From: Phascolarctobacterium succinatutens CAG:287
Lineage (GTDB): Bacteria; Bacillota; Negativicutes; Acidaminococcales; Acidaminococcaceae
Assembly (NCBI RefSeq): GCF_000434895.1
Contig: NZ_FR892771.1
Span: 1,733-65,732 of the forward strand
Length of the DNA: 64,000 nucleotides
Direction: 5' to 3'
The notes under the pieces are model-generated. The model made no database searches. It saw only the letters and a program-made list of their open reading frames with translations, and had not been told where the DNA came from. The position numbers and the translations under genes are program-made. Shown piece by piece: positions 1 to 9,030 of the stretch; position 1 is the first letter of the stretch, and each line of letters starts with the position of its first letter.

Positions 1-116
1 CTCGCTTCTGCAAACCTCTCAGGAAAACTTAACCCAGCAAGCGATTGACGGAAAATTTCTCTGAGCGGAACGGTATACCGCTTGCGACGCTACTACTAAT
101 CACTAATTACTAAACA

Positions 117-1203
117 CTAATTAGCTACATTCAAATGGGCAAACTTAGAGCAGTCGCCGTATTCAAAATGCCACCACTCCATCTCAATCCCCTTGAACCC
201 CTGCAGCTCCATCTCCTCACGCAGCAGGCTGCGCAAATAGCGCTCACGCGACGTACCGCCAGCATAGCTGGCGTACTGGCGCAGCGACGGCTCATCAAAG
301 CCGCAGCCCATATCCAGCTCCTCGCCGCTATCAAGGCTATACAAGCCCACATCAACAGCATTACCGGTATTATGCACGCTTCCCTTAACCTCCGGATCCT
401 CCAGCATATCCTTCTTGCCCTCAGGCAAAGCCAGATTAGCCAGCTTACTCACCGACCAGGGGCGGTACGCATCCCACAGCACCAGGCCGTAGCCGTAAGG
501 TGCCAGACGCTGCTGCACCTTACCTAAGGCAGCTGCAGCCTCTTTAGAAACAAAGAGCTTAGGCGTAGTATAAAGCGGCGCACCGAAAAGGTTGTCACTG
601 CCTGCGTAGACAGAATTAACCTTAACACCGGCAACAGTTGCAGCGTCCACCAGCTGTGCCTGCTCACCTGCTGCCAAAGCAGCAGGAACGGTTGCTTTAG
701 CAGCCTCCGCACGCAGCTTGGTCCAATCCTCGGCACTACGCTCCTCCAGACGGAAGGGCTTCGCCCTTTCGCCCGCAGTCGTACCTAAAAAATAACGGCT
801 GGGGGGATTTCGTACAAAAAAAATAACGTTTGTAGATATTACCGCCGACGCGGCAGGAAATACCGTAGCCATCAGGATCACGCTCAAAGCGGACACCTGC
901 TTCGGTATTGCTCATCGGTCCTGATTCCTGCAAAGTGTAGGAATCAAAATGCACCTTGCTGAGCGGATAAAGATTAGCCGCAGCAAAGGACTTGTCCTCC
1001 AATGCAGTGCGGTACAACAGCTCCAGACGGCCGTTATTCTCACGGATAAGAATATTTTCGCCGTTGCCATAGTAAAAGCCAAGAATATATTTGATATCCT
1101 TCGGCGCATCCTTAGGCACGGAAGCCAGAGCAAGCTCCGCTCCTGTCTGGGCATAGAAAAGCAGACCGGCCGCCAGGCCGGCCAGCAAATTTCGGTAATT
1201 CAC
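117..1203 (-). pseudogene. D-Ala-D-Ala dipeptidase (VanX/DdpX, M15D), frame broken
   Basis: Zinc dipeptidase family that hydrolyses D-Ala-D-Ala. The downstream frame (from about 896) has the full catalytic set: DAYRPWS with the substrate-binding Arg, SVHNTGNAVDVGL (SxHxxGxAxD zinc ligands) and EWWHFEY (catalytic Glu and last zinc His). The upstream frame (GTG at 1203, just after the preceding stop) gives an N-terminal signal or anchor helix and a domain of about 100 residues that I do not recognise. The frames meet at a 31-bp segment bounded by near-identical 17-bp repeats; leaving it out yields one frame of 351 codons. So this is one gene with an insertion, not two genes. The Met at 896 has no ribosome site, and the upstream frame ends in a meaningless tail. 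Last gene of the regulator-kinase operon. A sequencing error in the poly-T or poly-C run is possible but would not explain the repeat. Confidence 0.75.
781..828. repeat. 17-bp direct repeats bounding a 31-bp insertion
   Basis: Positions 781-797 and 812-828 both read GTAC, two variable bases, six A, then TAACG (15 of 17 identical) and lie 31 bp apart. 31 is not a multiple of 3, so the extra copy shifts the dipeptidase frame. Slippage or recombination between the copies would remove exactly the disrupting length. Confidence 0.8.
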
Positions 1204-1982
1204 TATTGAATCAGCTCCTTGCGTACATCAGCTAAAGCATTAAGCCTGCTGCGTACCCTCGCAACATCTGCCAGATTGATTTCGCAGGAAACAACCTCCT
1301 CCTGCATCCCTGCCTCAGCAAGAATCCTGCCGCTGGGCGCAACCACCATCGAATGACCGTAAAACGGCGCACCCTTAAAGCTGCCCGCACAATTAACTGC
1401 CACCACAAAGGTGTGGTTTTCCGCAGCACGTGCCTGCGCCAGCAAGCGCCAGATATCTCCACGCGCCTCCGGCCACTCAGCCGGGCAGAAAATGAGCTGT
1501 GCCCCCTGCAAAGCCAGATGACGGAAAAGCTCAGGGAAACGTAAATCGTAACAGATAGTCGAGCCGCAGCACAGACCATCTAATGTAAAGGCTTGAAAAT
1601 TATTGCCGGGAGCAAAGAAATCCTCTTCATGGAAAAGGCCGAAAAGATGTACCTTATCATAAAGATTGACGATTTCACCGTTTTTATTGATAGCCGCAGA
1701 GGTGTTATAAACCTTGCCGTCAGCATGACGCATCGGTACCGAGCCTGCGAGGATTGCACACTGCTCGCTACGCGCCAGCTCCGCGAGCTGCGCCAGCACA
1801 GGTGAAGCCTGCGGTTCAGCATCCTGCTCCAGGTGTCCGAGGCTATAGCCTGTTGTCCACACCTCGGGCAGCACCAGTAAATCATGCTCCTTGGCAGCAT
1901 CCGCTGCCAGCTGCATACCATGGGCCACATTGGCCGCCTTATTCTTTTCCAGAACCTCCAGCTGCAGCAGGGCTATTTTCAT
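1203..1982 (-). CDS. Carbon-nitrogen hydrolase (nitrilase superfamily, omega-amidase-like)
   Basis: Cytosolic amidase of 259 residues, the normal length for this branch. The Glu-Lys-Cys triad is visible: Glu in LLVLPEVWTTG near residue 40, Lys in YDKVHLFG near 110, Cys in STICYDLRFPELFR near 143. The FPELFR context is that of YafV/omega-amidase-type enzymes that deaminate alpha-ketoglutaramate or similar omega-amides; the exact substrate cannot be read from sequence. It starts inside the yqeG stop (ATGA overlap), so the two are translationally coupled in the operon led by the two-component system. Confidence 0.85.
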   Translation of the reverse strand: MKIALLQLEVLEKNKAANVAHGMQLAADAAKEHDLLVLPEVWTTGYSLGHLEQDAEPQASPVLAQLAELARSEQCAILAGSVPMRHADGKVYNTSAAINKNGEIVNLYDKVHLFGLFHEEDFFAPGNNFQAFTLDGLCCGSTICYDLRFPELFRHLALQGAQLIFCPAEWPEARGDIWRLLAQARAAENHTFVVAVNCAGSFKGAPFYGHSMVVAPSGRILAEAGMQEEVVSCEINLADVARVRSRLNALADVRKELIQ

Positions 1983-2497
1983 AATACGCGCTCCTTAGGC
2001 ATCATATTATTGCTGTTCAGACGACCAAGGAAGAATTTCTCCAGCTTGCGGGTGCAACGGGTAATGAAATGCTCCTTACCGCCTAAGGATTCAACAAAGA
2101 CTACAGGATGACCGGCAACCTTAGCGCCTAAAACGTCGGTCAACAGCTGATCACCAATAAAAAGAATCTTACCGCCGCCCATAGCTTTAGTAATCTGCTT
2201 GTAAGCCATCGGCAAAGGCTTAGCAGCACGCATAATGGTGCCAAGACCAGTCTGACGGGTGATACCCTTAATGCGGTCACCACCATTATTGGAAATCAAT
2301 GCCACATTGATACCCATCTGATGCAGCTGACGAATCCAGGTCATAGCACGAGGGCCTACCAGGTTCTTGTCGCGCGGCAGCAGGGTATTGTCAATATCAA
2401 CAACAATTTTGGTGTAGCCATTGCGCTTCAGCCATTTTGCGGAAATGTCAAATAAACTTTTTACTCTGTAATCGGGGCAAACATACTTTAAAATCAT
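1979..2497 (-). CDS. YqeG family HAD-type phosphatase
   Basis: Small HAD-superfamily phosphatase (172 aa) of the Firmicutes YqeG family. The N-terminal CPDYRVKSLFDI segment is typical of YqeG, motif I is VVDIDNTLLPRD with nucleophile and acid Asp, motif II is the Ser of ALISNN, and the C-terminal GDQLLTDVLGA carries the metal-binding Asp residues of motif IV. In other Firmicutes yqeG sits with yqeH and aroE; here it is in a two-component operon, coupled by ATGA overlaps to the kinase before it and the amidase after it. The substrate is not known; the relative in mitochondria acts on phosphatidylglycerophosphate, which is a possibility but not shown here. Confidence 0.9.
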   Translation of the reverse strand: MILKYVCPDYRVKSLFDISAKWLKRNGYTKIVVDIDNTLLPRDKNLVGPRAMTWIRQLHQMGINVALISNNGGDRIKGITRQTGLGTIMRAAKPLPMAYKQITKAMGGGKILFIGDQLLTDVLGAKVAGHPVVFVESLGGKEHFITRCTRKLEKFFLGRLNSNNMMPKERVL

Positions 2498-4041
2498 ACT
2501 ACCTTATCCTTTGGAAATTTTATTTCAAACGTGGTACCAGAACCACATTTGCTGATAACCTCGGCACTGGCGCCGTGTACGCGAATAATTTCTTTGGCAA
2601 TAGCAAGCCCCAGTCCCGTTCCCGGAACACTGCGGCAATGCGATTTTTCCACCTTGTAAAAGCGTTCCCAGATAAACGGAATATCCTCCTCCGGGATGCC
2701 CTTGCCCTGGTCAGCAACTGTTACAAGCACGCTACCATCGTCAAGCTTATTCGCACCTACTGATACAGTACCATTTTCTGGCGAATATTTCAAGGCATTA
2801 TCGCACAAAATCATAATTAACTGTACCATTTGGTCTCCATCGCCCAAAATTTTGATATTATCGTCTGCATGAACACTAATTGTAACATTATTCTTCACGC
2901 AGCGCACCGATAATTTTTCGGCGACATTACGGATGATACCGGCCAGCGGCAGCTCATCCATGTTGCTTACAGTCAGCGGGTCGCTGGACTCCAGCCTGCT
3001 GATATCCAGCAGCTCGCGTACCATGCGCTCCAGACGGACTGTTTCTTCATTTATCAGGCCACGGTAACGCTGAATCAGATCAGGATCCGTTACCATACCA
3101 TCACAGATTGCCTCATTGTAGCCACGGATAATTGTAATCGGTGTCCGCAGCTCATGCGATACATTAGCCACAAAATCACGGCGGATTTTTTCCGTCCGCT
3201 CCATCTTGGCAATGTAATCACCCAAATCCTTGCCTAAAGAATTGAGTGCATTTCCCAGCTCGGCAATTTCATCATCGCCATGCACCTGCAGCCTGTGGGA
3301 ATAATCTCCCGAAGCCATAGCCTGCGCATTGTCCTTCATATCCAGCACCGGCCGGATAATGAGACCTGAGAGGCGCTTAACCAGAAACAAACTGAAAATA
3401 ATGGCAACGATACCTACAATCATAATATAAATGTAAACATTTCGCAAGAATTTTTCGAAACCGCTCAAGGGCTCAATCATCAAAATAGCGCCTGTGTGCC
3501 CGTTACCAAAGGTATACGGAACACCAACCAGGATCACCTGCTCCTTGTAATACGGATGATAAATCTGCGATTTGAAGGACTTCCCGGCATAAACATCATT
3601 CAGTATCACCTTAATGCGATACGATAATTTACTGCTCTTTATATCCTGATCAAGTTTTCTGACGCTCTCCTGCAGCTCCTGCCGCGAGGGGGCGCCGTAC
3701 TTGAGAAAATACTTCAGCGAAGAATCTTCCCCGGTCTCCTTTACATTTTCATAATTAGAGGCCGCCAAAAGCTCGTAATTATCATCAAACAGCCAGATGC
3801 GTGCGCCAACCAGCTTATCTACAGCTAAAATATAACGGTTAAGCATATCGCGGTCCTGCAGACGGATGAAGGCTTCAATCGTTTCCCCCATCTCATCTCC
3901 CTTTTCCGCCAGCTCCTGCTCCTTAATCTGGAAAAAGTAGTCAGCAATCAGGTACGATATGCCTGCTGTAATCCCCACAACGACGATAATTATGATAGTC
4001 ATAAAACTATACATCAAGCGTGTGCTTAGGGATTTTTTCAT
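2494..4041 (-). CDS. Membrane sensor histidine kinase (PhoR/ResE-like)
   Basis: 515-residue kinase. It has a first membrane helix at about residues 9-31, a long extracytoplasmic sensor region (about 32-200) with no recognisable ligand motif, a second helix at about 202-222, a HAMP linker, the dimerisation and phosphorylation helix with VSHELRTP (His near residue 295), and an ATPase domain with N box (CDNALKYSP), G1 (DQGKGIPEED), F box (WERFYKVEKS) and G2 (GTGLGLAIAKE). All catalytic motifs are intact. It follows the response regulator by 3 nt and is the obvious partner. Architecture and the Pho box upstream of pstS in the same window make phosphate sensing plausible, but ResE/WalK-type roles are not excluded. 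Confidence 0.92.
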   Translation of the reverse strand: MKKSLSTRLMYSFMTIIIIVVVGITAGISYLIADYFFQIKEQELAEKGDEMGETIEAFIRLQDRDMLNRYILAVDKLVGARIWLFDDNYELLAASNYENVKETGEDSSLKYFLKYGAPSRQELQESVRKLDQDIKSSKLSYRIKVILNDVYAGKSFKSQIYHPYYKEQVILVGVPYTFGNGHTGAILMIEPLSGFEKFLRNVYIYIMIVGIVAIIFSLFLVKRLSGLIIRPVLDMKDNAQAMASGDYSHRLQVHGDDEIAELGNALNSLGKDLGDYIAKMERTEKIRRDFVANVSHELRTPITIIRGYNEAICDGMVTDPDLIQRYRGLINEETVRLERMVRELLDISRLESSDPLTVSNMDELPLAGIIRNVAEKLSVRCVKNNVTISVHADDNIKILGDGDQMVQLIMILCDNALKYSPENGTVSVGANKLDDGSVLVTVADQGKGIPEEDIPFIWERFYKVEKSHCRSVPGTGLGLAIAKEIIRVHGASAEVISKCGSGTTFEIKFPKDKVV

Positions 4042-4044
4042 AAT

Positions 4045-4743
4045 TTAGTTGTCCTTTAGCTCAAATTTGTAGCCTACACCCCAGATAGTCGTAATATCCC
4101 ATTTGGAATCAGGCGGAATGTTCAGCTTCTGTCTGATGCGCTTGATGTGCGTATCAACAGTACGGGTATCGCCATAATAGGAATAGCCCCAGATGGTTTC
4201 CAGCAGCTGGTTACGGCTAAAGGCCTTGCCAGGGTTAGATGCCAGGCACCACAAAAGCTCCATTTCCTTAGTTGTAAAGGTCATTTTATTGCCAAATGCA
4301 GTTACCTGATATTGGTCCATATCGATAATCAAGCCAGGATAGGTGATGCGCGATACCTCGCCTTTCTTCTCCTGCGTGCCTGCACGGCGCAGCACAGCCT
4401 TCACGCGGGCTACTACCTCACGCGAATTGAACGGCTTGGTGATATAGTCATCAGCGCCGATTTCCAGACCGGCAATACGGTCATCATCATCATCCTTGGC
4501 CGTAACCATGATAATGGGCAGGTCCGACATCTTGCGTACCTGCTTGCAAACCTCAATACCGTCGAGAACTGGCATCATAATATCCAGCAGCAGAATATCC
4601 GGTTTTTCGGACTGCACCTTCAAAATTGCGGCAGCACCGTCTTCGGCTTCAATAACCTCAAAGCCTTCCTTCTCAAAATATATGCGCAAGATTTCGCGAA
4701 TCTGCGCTTCATCATCAGCAATTAATATTTTCTGTTTTGCCAT
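4045..4743 (-). CDS. OmpR/PhoP-family response regulator
   Basis: 232-residue transcription factor: receiver domain with acidic pair (IADDEAQ), phospho-acceptor Asp in LLLDIMMPVLDG, switch Thr and Lys in TKPFNSRE, followed by a winged-helix DNA-binding domain ending in RTVDTHIKRIRQKL and WGVGYKF. I place the start at the ATG at 4743, 8 nt after GGAG, rather than the ATG 9 nt upstream. First gene of an operon with its kinase. Receivers of this type bind direct repeats spaced 11 bp, which is the arrangement found upstream of pstS at 12955-12993. Confidence 0.92.
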   Translation of the reverse strand: MAKQKILIADDEAQIREILRIYFEKEGFEVIEAEDGAAAILKVQSEKPDILLLDIMMPVLDGIEVCKQVRKMSDLPIIMVTAKDDDDDRIAGLEIGADDYITKPFNSREVVARVKAVLRRAGTQEKKGEVSRITYPGLIIDMDQYQVTAFGNKMTFTTKEMELLWCLASNPGKAFSRNQLLETIWGYSYYGDTRTVDTHIKRIRQKLNIPPDSKWDITTIWGVGYKFELKDN

Positions 4744-4824
4744 AATCATCACTCCTGCCTTTAAGCTGACTCGTACCGTTTATTTATCAGAGCAAACGGC
4801 ATAGTCCTACAAGATGTTACTATA

Positions 4825-4830
4825 ATTATA
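4825..4830 (-). promoter_or_regulatory. Putative -10 box of the two-component operon
   Basis: TATAAT on the minus strand about 80 nt before the regulator start, in an AT-rich 218-bp intergenic region. No convincing -35 at 17 bp, consistent with activator-dependent or auto-regulated transcription. The rest of 4744-4961 shows no gene. Confidence 0.45.
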
Positions 4831-4961
4831 GCACAAATACTTGCTTTCTTAGTATGCTTTCACAAAAGATTTACATATATATACTGCTTTTATCATAAAC
4901 GTAAACGCGAATGCATTATTTGTCACAGAAAATGCTTATAATTTTTGTTTTAAGACAGCTA

Positions 4962-5696
4962 TTAAAGCGGCTTGAAGGCTGCCAGCAATTTTTTGCGCTC
5001 ACGCCACTCGGGCAGATAGCGTTCGACAATCGCGTGAAAGCGCGGTGAATGATTAGCCTCGTGCAAATGCGCCAGCTCATGCACCACGATATATTCCAGA
5101 CACTCCTGCGGCCAGCAGGCCAGCAGCGTATTCAGATTAATGCTGCCTGTGCGCACGTTGCAGGAGCCCCAGCGCGTTTTCATACGATGCACCTTAAGCC
5201 CTGTATGACGCACGCCCATTTTCTTTTCCCATGCCTGCAGCAGCTGCTCTCCTCTGCCAGCTAACTCCTGCTTATAGAAGTATTCTACAAAGGCGCACCT
5301 AGCTTTCTCGCTCAGCTCGCTGCGATAATAAAAGCAGACAGCGTCAGCCTGCACCTCATAGGTACCATGCTTTTTGCTGCTAAGCAAAAAGTGCGCCGGC
5401 AAACGCCTGCCCCACAGCCACACATGCTGCCCGTCAAAGGGAAGCTCGCCCATGCTGTACTTCTTATCCTGCTTTTGCTGCGCCTGCAGCACCAGCTGCA
5501 GCTTTTGGCGCAGCCATTGCTCCCTGCTCTCTAAGAATCGCTGCACCTCGCTTACGCTCATCCCTACAGGAGCAGTGAGAAAGATGTCGCCATTCTCTTT
5601 GATACGCAGCGTAATATTTTTGACCAGTTTAAACTGAAGCTTTATCTTCAGACCGTGCAGGCTCAGCACGGTCTCGCGGATTATTCGGCTGTTCAC
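4962..5696 (-). CDS. YgjP/SprT-like M48 family metallopeptidase
   Basis: 244 residues of the YgjP (DUF45) family, cytosolic zinc peptidases of poorly defined role. The HELAHLHEANHSPRFHAIV stretch near residues 203-221 carries the HExxH zinc motif and the downstream His, and TRWGSCNVRTGSINLN just before it is the family signature. The start overlaps the yhaM stop by 4 nt, so it is the last gene of trmK-nif3-yhaM-ygjP. Nothing suggests export. Confidence 0.88.
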   Translation of the reverse strand: MNSRIIRETVLSLHGLKIKLQFKLVKNITLRIKENGDIFLTAPVGMSVSEVQRFLESREQWLRQKLQLVLQAQQKQDKKYSMGELPFDGQHVWLWGRRLPAHFLLSSKKHGTYEVQADAVCFYYRSELSEKARCAFVEYFYKQELAGRGEQLLQAWEKKMGVRHTGLKVHRMKTRWGSCNVRTGSINLNTLLACWPQECLEYIVVHELAHLHEANHSPRFHAIVERYLPEWRERKKLLAAFKPL

Positions 5697-6619
5697 AGCT
5701 TGTCTACCAGAATATTACGTCCCAGCATACGGTTGAATTCCCAAGCACTTTTACCGTCATGCACGTCAAACTGGTTCATTACGGCGTTAATTTCGTCGGC
5801 GTAATGCACAACAAAGGCCTCACGTGTAGAGCAGGCTACCGGAGAACCCTTTTCGTTATCGCCATGGTGAGACAGCAGAATGTGCTGCAGCTGCTCCAAA
5901 CGAGAGGACGGCAAACGCAGCTTGGCAGCTGCCTCCTGCACCATCATGCAGCTCATGGTAATGTGTCCGAGCAAACGTCCCTCACTGGTATAGGGGAAGC
6001 CGATTTCCGCAGAAATCTCACGGATTTTGCCAATGTCATGCAAAAGAGCGCCAGCAATAACAAGGTCCTTGTCTACGCCTTCAATCTGCTCCGCCATGGC
6101 TACTGCCAGGCCGGTAACATCAATAGAATGCTGCAGCAGACCGCCCAGATAAGCGTGATGCATGCGCATGCCTGCGGGATTGGTCACAAAGCGCTCATAG
6201 GTAGCACCGCTGAAGATAGTCTCCAGCAGCATACGCAGCCCGGGAGTGCGCACTGCCTTGATATAATTGGCAAGCTTAGTTTTATAAGCCTCTACATCAA
6301 AATCACCATGTGGCAGCAGATTGCTGATATCGTCCTGCGGCAGCAGGTTTTCCAGACGCTGGATTATAACCTGCAGCGTCATATCGTTATTGAATTTGTT
6401 GATGTCAACGTTACCGCCCATCATAAAGGCTGTCGGGCCCTCCAGCTCACGCAGCTTGTCTACCAGCACTGCATCAAAGCAGATAAAAGTAATGCGTCCG
6501 CTGTTATCCTCCAGCATACCACGGGCAAATACGCCGCCGTTAGAGGAATTACCAACCTTCTGTACTCTTACTAAAACTGCCTGGCATACCTTAGTGCCGG
6601 CCTTAAAATCCTTAATCAT
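5693..6619 (-). CDS. yhaM: 3'-5' exoribonuclease YhaM family (OB fold plus HD domain)
   Basis: 308 residues, the usual YhaM size (about 310). The N-terminal 90 residues form the nucleic-acid-binding OB part; the HD phosphohydrolase part has HHAYLGGLLQHS, the paired LLHDIGKIRE and LLSHHGDNEKGSPV, which together give the metal ligands. YhaM trims RNA 3' ends and can act on DNA. It lies 18 nt after nif3 and overlaps the YgjP gene, in a cluster of RNA-related housekeeping genes. Confidence 0.88.
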   Translation of the reverse strand: MIKDFKAGTKVCQAVLVRVQKVGNSSNGGVFARGMLEDNSGRITFICFDAVLVDKLRELEGPTAFMMGGNVDINKFNNDMTLQVIIQRLENLLPQDDISNLLPHGDFDVEAYKTKLANYIKAVRTPGLRMLLETIFSGATYERFVTNPAGMRMHHAYLGGLLQHSIDVTGLAVAMAEQIEGVDKDLVIAGALLHDIGKIREISAEIGFPYTSEGRLLGHITMSCMMVQEAAAKLRLPSSRLEQLQHILLSHHGDNEKGSPVACSTREAFVVHYADEINAVMNQFDVHDGKSAWEFNRMLGRNILVDKL

Positions 6620-6637
6620 TTTTTCATCACCTGTTTT

Positions 6638-7426
6638 CTATATATGCTTCAGCAGCAGTGTTTCGCGTGCTACCTGAATTGCCACGTCCCAATGCTTTTC
6701 CGTAAAGCGCAACGATAATCTGTCAGCCAAATCGTCCAACACCGGCAGCTCCGTCGGCTGATGGCCTGCATCGATAATGTTCAGACCGCTGAAGACAGCC
6801 TGCTGTGCCTCGTGATACTTCACATCACCCGTCACCAGCGTGTCCGCCCCCTGCGCCAACGCCAGCCCGATCAAATCGGCACCTGCACCGCCGCAGACGG
6901 CAACACGCTTAACCTTGCGTCCCGCATCGCCTATGGTAAGATAATCAGCCTGCAAAGCCTTTTTGACAAAGAGTGCAAAATTCTGCAGCTTAGCCGGCTT
7001 TTCCAGCTCGCCAATGCGTCCCAGTCCGCTTACTGTATCCAGTACGTCAGGCTCCAGCAAACGCAATCTTTTGGCAAGCACGCTGTTGACACCATTCGCT
7101 ACGCAATCCAGATTAGTGTGCGCGCTGTAAACAGCAACACCGTTTTCTGCCAGCTGCAGCAAAAGCTCCTGCTGCCAGTCAGCGTCCGTCACATTGCCCA
7201 GCTTGTGAAAAATTGCCGGATGATGCGTAATCAGCATATCAGCCTTCTTCGTCAAGGCCTGCGTTACGGTTTCCTGTGTCATATCCAGCGCCAACAGCAG
7301 CTTGCGCACAGGCTTATTGCGCCTGCCCAGCATCAAGCCGACATTGTCCCAGGATTCTGCCAGCTCCGGCGGCGCCATCTCCTCCAGCAGGTTGATGATA
7401 TCATTTACTGTCACTACGCTTGCCAT
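6638..7426 (-). CDS. Nif3-like dinuclear metal-centre protein (DUF34/YqfO)
   Basis: 262 residues, the short single-domain Nif3/DUF34 form without the inserted PII-like domain found in Bacillus YqfO. Metal ligands are visible: HHPAIF near residue 68, HTNLDC near 102 and the closing DAGHQPTE near 220. GTP cyclohydrolase-type and metal-chaperone functions have been proposed for the family; none can be assigned here. The start overlaps the end of trmK by 26 nt, the neighbour arrangement conserved across Firmicutes. Confidence 0.92.
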   Translation of the reverse strand: MASVVTVNDIINLLEEMAPPELAESWDNVGLMLGRRNKPVRKLLLALDMTQETVTQALTKKADMLITHHPAIFHKLGNVTDADWQQELLLQLAENGVAVYSAHTNLDCVANGVNSVLAKRLRLLEPDVLDTVSGLGRIGELEKPAKLQNFALFVKKALQADYLTIGDAGRKVKRVAVCGGAGADLIGLALAQGADTLVTGDVKYHEAQQAVFSGLNIIDAGHQPTELPVLDDLADRLSLRFTEKHWDVAIQVARETLLLKHI

Positions 7427-8105
7427 TTTGCAGCACCTCCAGTTCTGCTTTCAACGCTTCGATTTCCTTATACTTTTCGCTCGCGCGTGCGCGCTCGCTG
7501 CGTCCCATGTTCTCCAGCAGCTGTCTGCAACTAGCAAGCTGGCGTTCCAGCTGTTTACCCAGTAGCGGATGCTTCTGCGCCAGCAGCAGCGGTCCTACAG
7601 CGCACTCTGCCGTGCTGTAGGCAGGCGCAGAGCCGCGCTTAGCGGCGATAATCTCGTAAAAATGCGGAGCATCATCCACCAGCTCCTCGGCAGCAAGCTG
7701 CCAGCCGTGGCTGCACAGCCACGCGCGCAGTGATGCAGCGCCTGCCATCGGCTGCAGCACCAAAAGCTCTGCGCTCTGTGCTAACTCCATATCGTCCTCC
7801 AGAATGCTGATAATGGTAGAAGCACCCATGCCGGCAATAGCAATGCAGTCTGCTTCACCGGGGCTCAGCACCTTCAGGCCGCTGCCCTGACGAACATCTA
7901 CATGCTCATGCTGGCCAAACTGTGCCACGGTAGTGCGCGCAGCCTGGCAGGGGCCTGCGGCAATATCACCGGCAATTGCCCGGGAAATTCTTTGCTTTTC
8001 CAGCAGCCACACCGGCAAATACGCGTGGTCTGTACCGATGTCCGCCAGCACACAGCCCTGCGGCACCAGGTTGGCAATAGTTTCTAATCGTCTATCAATA
8101 TGCAT
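7401..8105 (-). CDS. trmK: tRNA (adenine(22)-N(1))-methyltransferase
   Basis: 234 residues. Class I SAM-dependent methyltransferase: the SAM loop is VLADIGTDHAYLP near residues 19-31, followed by IAIAGMGASTIISIL and LVLQPMAGAASLRAWL, the three signatures of TrmK, which makes m1A22 in several tRNAs. The C-terminal helical arm (ERARASEKYKEIEALKAE) is a coiled coil as in TrmK. First gene of its operon; in many Firmicutes it follows rpoD, here a promoter-bearing gap after the phoU terminator. Confidence 0.92.
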   Translation of the reverse strand: MHIDRRLETIANLVPQGCVLADIGTDHAYLPVWLLEKQRISRAIAGDIAAGPCQAARTTVAQFGQHEHVDVRQGSGLKVLSPGEADCIAIAGMGASTIISILEDDMELAQSAELLVLQPMAGAASLRAWLCSHGWQLAAEELVDDAPHFYEIIAAKRGSAPAYSTAECAVGPLLLAQKHPLLGKQLERQLASCRQLLENMGRSERARASEKYKEIEALKAELEVLQNGKRSDSK

Positions 8106-8210
8106 TGCGTCCCTCCTGAATTTGCTCTAAAATCTTAGTTTCTGAATCGTGACAGCCACAGCCTGCAATATTTTACGAAGCTGTCCGGAACGTAAATACT
8201 CTAACACTTT

Positions 8211-8216
8211 ATTATA
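8211..8216 (-). promoter_or_regulatory. Putative -10 box for the trmK operon
   Basis: TATAAT on the minus strand about 105 nt before trmK, in the 8106-8290 gap. No clear -35 box at 16-18 bp. Nothing else recognisable in the gap. Confidence 0.45.
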
Positions 8217-8291
8217 ACACAAATCAACGAATATAGAAAACAAGTCTGCAAAGTGATGCCTGCTGCCAATGCTATGACAACTACTGAAATA

Positions 8292-8320
8292 AAGAAAAAA
8301 ACCCCGCATTGCTGCGGAGG
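8292..8320 (-). terminator. Rho-independent terminator of pst-phoU
   Basis: On the minus strand a CCGCA/TGCGG stem with loop GCAA is followed by GGG and a run of seven T. It begins 21 nt after the phoU stop and ends the phosphate operon. Confidence 0.85.
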
Positions 8321-8340
8321 CCGTGATTGGCATGCAAAGC

Positions 8341-8988
8341 TCAGTTTTTCAGTTCGTTCTTTACCACAAACATTACCCATTGAGCGATATTCGTGGAATG
8401 GTCGGCAATGCGCTCCGCATATTTGGCAATCATCAGATAGTCAACATATTGGGGTACGTATTGCGGTTTTTGCTGCATTACAGTGGTCAGATGCTGACGC
8501 ATTTCGGCAAAGTAATTGTCTACCTTATCATCGGTAGCAATAACCTTATTGGCCAGCTCCAAATCATTTTCGCTGATGGCGCTGATGCTGTCGTACACCA
8601 TCTGGCGCATAACCTGCAGCATAGCCATAAAATTATCCGGCAGCGGCACAGGATCCTTTTCAATCAGCTTCAAGGTATATTGGCTGATATCACTGCAATG
8701 GTCGGCAATGCGCTCCATATCGCCCACCAGCTTCAGGCAACTGGCAATTTCGCGCCAGTCGGTTGCTACCGGAGTTTGTGTCAGCACCAGCTCCAGGCAT
8801 TGCTTTTCGATATTGACCTCGCTGTTGTCAAAATTATCATCATCGCTGATTATCTGCTGTGCCAAGGCTGCATCCTTCTGCTCCAGGTTGGCGATAACCT
8901 TATCCAGTGTATCCTCCAGATTTACGCCCATCACGCGCACACTGTTGAGCAGTTGCTTCAGCTCCTCGTTGAATTTGTTACGTGTCAT
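8341..8988 (-). CDS. phoU: Phosphate signalling protein PhoU
   Basis: 215 residues with two PhoU three-helix repeats. Each repeat has its metal-binding E/DxxxD motif: GDMERIADHCSDI near residues 88-100 and KYAERIADHSTNI near 190-202. PhoU links the PstSCAB transporter to the PhoR kinase and represses the Pho response when phosphate is plentiful. Last gene of the operon, separated from pstB by a 189-bp gap that holds a repeat element; AAAGGAAC before the ATG serves as ribosome site. Confidence 0.95.
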   Translation of the reverse strand: MTRNKFNEELKQLLNSVRVMGVNLEDTLDKVIANLEQKDAALAQQIISDDDNFDNSEVNIEKQCLELVLTQTPVATDWREIASCLKLVGDMERIADHCSDISQYTLKLIEKDPVPLPDNFMAMLQVMRQMVYDSISAISENDLELANKVIATDDKVDNYFAEMRQHLTTVMQQKPQYVPQYVDYLMIAKYAERIADHSTNIAQWVMFVVKNELKN

Positions 8989-9030
8989 TTTATTGTTCCT
9001 TTCTCAACAAATTTAAATTCAAAGTAAGCA

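Noticed and set aside
1..116. Possible gene at the left edge of the window
   Set aside because: Only short ACTAATTA-type repeats and a weak hairpin are seen; no open frame of note.
8127..8333. 68-codon minus-strand frame between phoU and trmK
   Set aside because: It begins within the phoU terminator stem region and lacks a ribosome site; the gap is a promoter region.
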